From the NCBI GenBank assembly GCA_019633425.1, contig WSUB01000015.1, positions 62,001 through 126,000 on the forward strand: DNA of 64,000 nucleotides, given 5' to 3'. Position numbers and translations under genes: made by a program. This DNA comes from Tulasnella sp. 424. Its lineage: Eukaryota; Basidiomycota; Agaricomycetes; Cantharellales; Tulasnellaceae. Below, one piece after another: positions 59,192-64,000 of the stretch; the stretch's first letter is position 1; each line of letters opens with the position of its first letter. The notes under the pieces were generated by a model. That model searched no databases. It saw nothing but the letters and a program-made list of their open reading frames with translations, and was not told where the DNA came from.

Positions 59192-60350
59192 TTATGTCGC
59201 GACGGTCGTCAACTCGTCCTCACGTCTCGGCTCGTAGGGTGCAAACTGAGATTTGACGACCATGTTTCTGTCGCAGCATCCAAACTTCCACCAATCCGAG
59301 TGGACAGGCCATAGAAAATATTTTGCTAAGAGAGCAATTGGAAGTGGTATTTTGGGGAACCTGAGAAAAATTAGACACCGTCAAACTCGGGAGCCTTTGT
59401 GCGCATGGTATGCGAGGCATGACTTACCAAGCGGCGTGAACGCCGNNNNNNNNNNNNNNNNNNNNNNNNNNNNNNNNNNNNNNNNNNNNNNNNNNNNNNN
59501 NNNNNNNNNNNNNNNNNNNNNNNNNNNNNNNNNNNNNNNNNNNAAAATTAGACACCGTCAAACTCGGGAGCCTTTGTGCGCATGGTATGCGAGGCATGAC
59601 TTACCAAGCGGCGTGAACGCCGTCCCCATTGATGTAGAGAAGCTGAAGGTCCTTTGCAAGGGATGACTTTGTTTTGATGCGATCTTCTAATCCCGACTCA
59701 AATCCTTGTATCTCCGCCACAGTGAAGTGGTCCTTTAACCTCGATGCTCGTATAGTGTCAATCTCCTCCGCTAAATGCTCTCTTAGCAGTGACGTAAGGT
59801 CAGATACCGCTGCTCTAAATGATCCTATATCCCATGGTGTTTGACCGGCCCGAAGCTTGCCGACGAGGTCTTCGAGGCTCTCTAGAGGCACTCGAAACCG
59901 CTCGTGGCCATCGATGTTGCCGGCCATAGTTCCAGCGCCTAGCTTGTTCTCGAGAAAGGGAAAGTACATGTCTTCTTCCATGGAGTGGTGCTCATGTAGG
60001 AATTGAATCTGTGGAAGGGGGAGTAGATGGAGTGAGCTCGAGCAGGGAATGAGGTTGCTTCGAGCAAATCCAATCCTCACCACTTCATTGCAATAGCCGA
60101 GAAATGATTCGAATCTTGTTGTTTGTGGCTCTACATCACCAGAATAGTATGCCATAGAGTTGAAGCCTCGGAGGATAACTGATAAGGTACGAAAGTTAAC
60201 GAACCATCGCGATCCGTCGCAAGGCGGCGGCTGCTCACTGTTGTGAACGATTACCATCCGAATGGCCTGGAAGTCATATAAATCATCCAAATTTCCTGCT
60301 GGTATGGGTAGACAGTGGAATAACTTGAGCTCGGATCCTGAGGTTGTCAT
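59192..60350 (-). CDS. Hemerythrin-like protein, copy 8 (interrupted by assembly gap)
   Basis: Starts MTTSGSELKLFHCLPIPAGN at 60350. Ligand candidates: His of VIVHN, HEHHSMEE, DGHERF and REHLAEEID. Exon 3 ends NGDGVHAAW at about 59604. Exon 4 reads FPKIP, HSDWWKFGCCDR and FAPYEP, ending LTTVAT at 59192. A run of 98 N sits at the exon 3/intron 3 junction, and the 79 bases on each side of it are the same, so the true intron is probably simple and the gap artificial. Introns 1 and 2 contain no in-frame stop, so the frame appears open from 60350 to 59601. Closest relative is copy 9. Confidence 0.85.
59367..59622. other. Assembly gap (98 N) flanked by identical 79-bp copies
   Basis: N from 59446 to 59543. 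The 79 bases at 59367-59445 recur exactly at 59544-59622. This is what overlapping contig ends left unmerged would produce. Confidence 0.9.
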
Positions 60351-61342
60351 TGGGTTGAGAAGGGCTGTGATGATCGGAGGTGAAGGACGTGAAAGCTGGT
60401 CTGAGTACTGGCTCGCCGAAACGCATTGACCAAAATCGAGGGTATATGTAGCCCAACTACAGGTGGCCTGAGCAAGCGACGGCGATGAATAACCCGTCGG
60501 ACAACGGTCGCGTCATCACCTATCTTATGAATCTTATCCGGGAGTGGTCGGCGGCTATCATACCTACCAGACATCTCTTGGCACCGGCGTTTACCCGGCC
60601 GGGTACGCATTATCGGATTCCGCGGCTCTGCCGGAGGCACAGGTGATATAGATATGACAGGAAGCCAATCAGCGGCAACCAACAAAGCCAGTGACGGTCT
60701 ATACCCCAATTTTGACCATTCATTTTGGTACATTTCTAGAACACACTCTAAGTGAAAGGAGACTGTTTGTATATGCTATTATCCAGGTGTACATGATATC
60801 CGTATCAAATCTCGGCTACAATGATTGTGAATAGTGTTGGAGACTTTGGCATCTGTTCCTAAAGAGGGAGAATGGTTAGCGGGGTGCGGTATGAAGATGA
60901 AGTCTATCTTGCTCACCTAGCGGTCTAGCAACAGTCGAGAGTGTGAGTAGTAGTTCCCCTTGGGCTATGAGGCATGAATTATCACGCGCGTTGAATAGGG
61001 AGAGGAAAGGGCGAACTTATAGTTCCACCTCAAATCTACTATGCTCATCGTATGAGCACGAGTCGGATAAGCAACCTAGAGCAACGCGAACGCGAGGGTT
61101 AGCCACTGATCAATCACTTACCAGGAGCAAACTGCACCAATTAGCGCCTAAGAGAGTTTTGATGAGATGGAGTGGGAGAGGCAGAGAGAGGACGGTGAGG
61201 TGAATAGACTAAGTTCGAACTTGGGCCGCACGGACATACTGTATATGCTGCGGATCATCGAAGGCAATGAAGATATCGTATATCGGAGTAAAACGAACAA
61301 AACAATAACTAATAACAATCTTCTAGAATATGTCGTGAATGT
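60351..61342. other. Intergenic between hemerythrin-like genes 8 and 9
   Basis: GGTATATGTA at 60441-60450 (minus strand TACATATACC) lies about 91-100 bases before the ATG of copy 8 and is a candidate TATA element. The 3' flanks of copies 8 and 9 (59040-59190 and 61240-61340) are recognisably similar. No other gene is seen. Confidence 0.5.
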
Positions 61343-62323
61343 TTATGTCGCCACGGTCATCAACTCGTCCTCACGTCTGGGCTCGTAAGGCGCAAACTGT
61401 GTTTTGACGACCATGTTTTTGTCGCAGCATCCAAACTCCCACCAATCCGAGTGAACAGGCCATAGAATATATTTTGCTAAGAGAGCAATTGGAAGTGGTA
61501 TTTTGGGAAACCTGAGAAGAATTAGACACCGTCAAACTCGGGAGCCTTTGTGCGCATGGTATGCGAGGCATGACTTACCAAGCGGCGTGAACGCCGTCCC
61601 CATTGATGTAAAGAAGCTGAAGGTCCTTTGCAAGGGATGACTTTGCTTTGATGTGGGCTTCTAATCCCAACTCAAACCCTTGGAGCTCCGCAACGGTGAT
61701 GTGATCTTTTAACCTCCACGCTCGCAGAGTGTCGATCTCCTCCGCTAGATGCTCTCTTAGCACCGAAACAAGATCGTATATCACTGCTCTGAAATATCCT
61801 ACATCCCATGGTGTTTGACCGGCACGAAGCTTTGCGATGAGATCTTCGAGGCGCTCCAGAGGTACTCGGAACTGGTCGTGGCCATCGACGTTGTCGGTCA
61901 TAGCTCCGGCGCCTAGCTTGTTCTCTAGGAAGGGGAAGTACATGCCTTCTTCCATGGAGTGGTGTTCGTGTAGTAATTGAATCTGTGGAAGGGGAGTAGA
62001 TAGTTTAGCTCGGGGGGGGGGGCGTGAGGTCGCTTCGAGCAAATCTGATCCTTACCACTTCATTGCAATAACCGAGAAATGAATCGAATCTTTTTGTTTG
62101 TGGCTCTACATCGCCAGAATAGTAAGCCATGGAGTTGAAGCCTCGGAGGATAACTGATAAGGTCCGAAAGTTAGCGAATCATCGCGGTCGTCGGAGGCTG
62201 CGGCTGCTCACTGTTGTGAACAATGACCATCCGAATGGCCTGGAAGTCGTATAAGTCATCCAATTTTCCTGCTGGTATGGGGAGACAGTGGAATAACTTG
62301 AGTTCGGATCCTGAAGTTGTCAT
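61343..62323 (-). CDS. Hemerythrin-like protein, copy 9
   Basis: Starts MTTSGSELKLFHCLPIPAGK at 62323. Ligand candidates: His of VIVHN, HEHHSMEE, DGHDQF and REHLAEEID. Exon 3 ends NGDGVHAAW; exon 4 gives FPKIP, HSDWWEFGCCDK and FAPYEP, ending LMTVAT at 61343. It is a tandem duplicate of copy 8. Intron 2 carries an 11-G run at 62012-62022. TACAAATACTC on the minus strand (62412-62422), about 90-100 bases upstream, occupies the family's TATA position. No signal peptide. Confidence 0.9.
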
Positions 62324-62423
62324 CGGGTTGAGAAAGAGCTGTGGATGATCGAAGGTGAAGGACGTGAAAGCTGGTTTGAATACTAGCTCTTCAAAGCTCC
62401 ATAAACAACGAGAGTATTTGTAG

Positions 62424-63914
62424 CCCGTCTACGAGTGGTGTGAGCATGCGACGACGATTGATAATTCGACCGACCTGGTCGGAAAACGGCGACGTCCAGC
62501 CTCCTTCCCGTCCAGCCTTGGCATTCTTCAACCTTCTGTCCACCACCCACAACTAGTTTCAGAATAATTGCCAGTTAAGCCGACGGCACCGGCCGCAAGG
62601 GAACAGCCTTGTGCACTGCCAAGACGAATCAGCTCCAACGAGTCCGATCCTCTCGGACACGAACCGGCCATGGAACTATGAAGAAGCCCGAACCCTTCGG
62701 CTACAGATACACAGCACTCGGTTTACAAAAGACCTCAGACGAGGTCTGGATCAAAACGCTGTGGATGACAGCAGTACTGAAAGCATTTGTTGCGGCTCGT
62801 TCAAGTTCCGGTCGGAGGCAAATGGTGTTTGTTTGTTGCCTTAGCTAAGGAGATCCTTCCGTGCTGAGAAATACGGTCAGAGAGTCCAGGACCAATTCGA
62901 CATTTGCAATTGGGAGCTGAATAAGAGGTGATATCCCTTCGCTGCACATGGCTGGTTTCACGTGAAGCCCCGGATTTCATTCCGGCTCGGAGTTGGGGGG
63001 CTTTGCCGATCCTGGCCTCTGACCCTTTGCAAGCTTGAAGCTGATTGGCTGTTCGAGACGACACACGACCTAGTTGCATCTGATTTGGCCCATTCTGCCA
63101 TGTGCACATCCGCGTGAAGCTTATTCGAAGATGGACTGTGGAGGATTTGGAGCTGATATGAGCTCGGGTAGAGTCCCCGACTTCCCAATTACGTATCTGA
63201 ACCCCAAGTCTGCATTTGGATCCGTGCTGGTAATCCAACCATATATAGGGGCACACCTCGATGCTAGCTAGAGAGTACGTGGGCGATGGGAATCGTTGCT
63301 CTTCCGAAGGTGGATGTCATATTCAAGATAAAACAGTTCATCCTATCGGCCAGTGCACAGGAATAGGGAAGAGACGTGCGTATCGACGCGTCCAGCCGAA
63401 GCATTGCGGGGGTTCCCTGGGCAGTCTATTGGTGACGATAGTACCTTCTTCGGCAAGTTGATGATCGCTTTCTATCCCAAGGGATTTTCAGTTATGTATA
63501 TCTCGTCGAATCCGAGATCTGCACCCAAGTCGTCAAGCAATCCAGCGGAGGCGCGGACGTCAAAAATGTGAAAAGTTGCCAAACTCAGGAATGGTCACAA
63601 CTCGGTCGTTACCAGAAATCCCTGCTAGGCCCTTTGCTACTGTACATGATGTTCTCTTAAGTCAATTTAATGTAAGACGTTTCGCCAAAAGGGAATTCCG
63701 AGAAATCAAGAGAAAGAAGGGTGGAAAGGAAGAGAAGCGATGCCGACATCGAATAAGATAATAAAAAAGGGGACGAGAAAATCGAAGGGCCGAAGCGCGT
63801 AACATATCGAATTCCGAGCGAGTTTGAACTGAATGCGAGTATGGAAAAACGTTATTGTTGAGGAGGATAGCGGGGACAGGGATGAAGGTAAATAGGGGAA
63901 ACAGAAGGGTTCAA
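62424..63914. other. Intergenic, no supported gene
   Basis: Several overlapping open frames of 60-150 codons show no consistent family or splice pattern. A-rich sequence at 63700-63780. Confidence 0.4.
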
Positions 63915-64000
63915 TCAAACCTTCGACTCAGGAGCCGCACCTCGAGGTCGTCCCGGAGGCGGACCGGTGGGCGGTGAGGGGAAAGAAACCTCATGCGCCC
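63915..64000 (-). CDS. Possible 3' end of a gene running off the window
   Basis: On the minus strand the window edge opens a Pro/Gly-rich frame (PSPPTGPPPGRPRGAAPESK) that stops at 63915-63917. The composition resembles the disordered end of a fungal protein, but only about 27 residues are inside the window. It could be chance. Confidence 0.3.
   Translation of the reverse strand, partial: AHEVSFPSPPTGPPPGRPRGAAPESKV

Noticed and set aside
59601..60350. Single 249-codon intronless protein for hemerythrin-like copy 8
   Set aside because: The frame is open only because introns 1 and 2 lack stops; splice sites and all eight paralogues support the introns.
12455..62323. Treating the hemerythrin-like cluster and the reductases, kinase and transporter as one biosynthetic gene cluster
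   Set aside because: No polyketide, peptide or terpene synthase core enzyme is present, and the interspersed genes look like housekeeping or signalling genes.

Overview
The window is genomic DNA of a filamentous basidiomycete, most likely an Agaricomycete. The evidence is many short (about 50-90 nt) GT-AG introns in nearly every gene, pyrimidine-rich promoters, and gene families typical of mushroom-forming and wood-decay fungi: a copper-radical glyoxal oxidase, a DUF6533 membrane protein, a tyrosine-kinase-like kinase carrying TPRs, and hemerythrin-like proteins. No RNA gene, CRISPR array or intact transposon was recognised. There is one assembly gap of 98 N at 59446-59543. Exon boundaries below were placed by hand from splice signals, reading frame and paralogue comparison; none was tested with transcripts.

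Layout, left to right: a classical short-chain dehydrogenase (439-1582); a 12-exon glyoxal oxidase (4202-6932); two tandem coiled-coil paralogues on the minus strand (7462-9099); hemerythrin-like genes 1 and 2, tail to tail (10821-13436); a DUF6533 membrane protein with a long disordered tail (15986-19318); a secreted protein with an Ala/Ser-rich tail (20055-21836, minus); a Ras GTPase (23595-24569, minus); a gene-poor stretch with one small Ser/Pro-rich ORF; a chromodomain protein resembling Chp1 (31571-35613); hemerythrin-like genes 3 and 4 (35835-39028, minus); a kinase-TPR fusion (40142-42524); a TMEM33/Pom33-type membrane protein and an MFS transporter (43616-47970, minus); two tandem NAD(P)-dependent reductases (48649-51713, minus); hemerythrin-like genes 5, 6 and 7 (53079-57310); an aminoglycoside-phosphotransferase-fold gene (57771-59020); hemerythrin-like genes 8 and 9 (59192-62323, minus); and the possible 3' end of a further minus-strand gene at the right edge.

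The outstanding feature is the hemerythrin-like family. Nine copies lie within 52 kb, in both orientations, mixed with unrelated genes. All keep the H...HxxxE...H...HxxxE ligand pattern, the same three intron positions and phases, and a C-terminal block with the core HSD(W/M)WxFGCCDK that I do not recognise as part of the standard HHE domain. Copies 8 and 9 are the closest pair. Copy 5 has an out-of-frame start codon. The remaining genes look like ordinary housekeeping, transport and redox genes with no obvious pathway link to the family.
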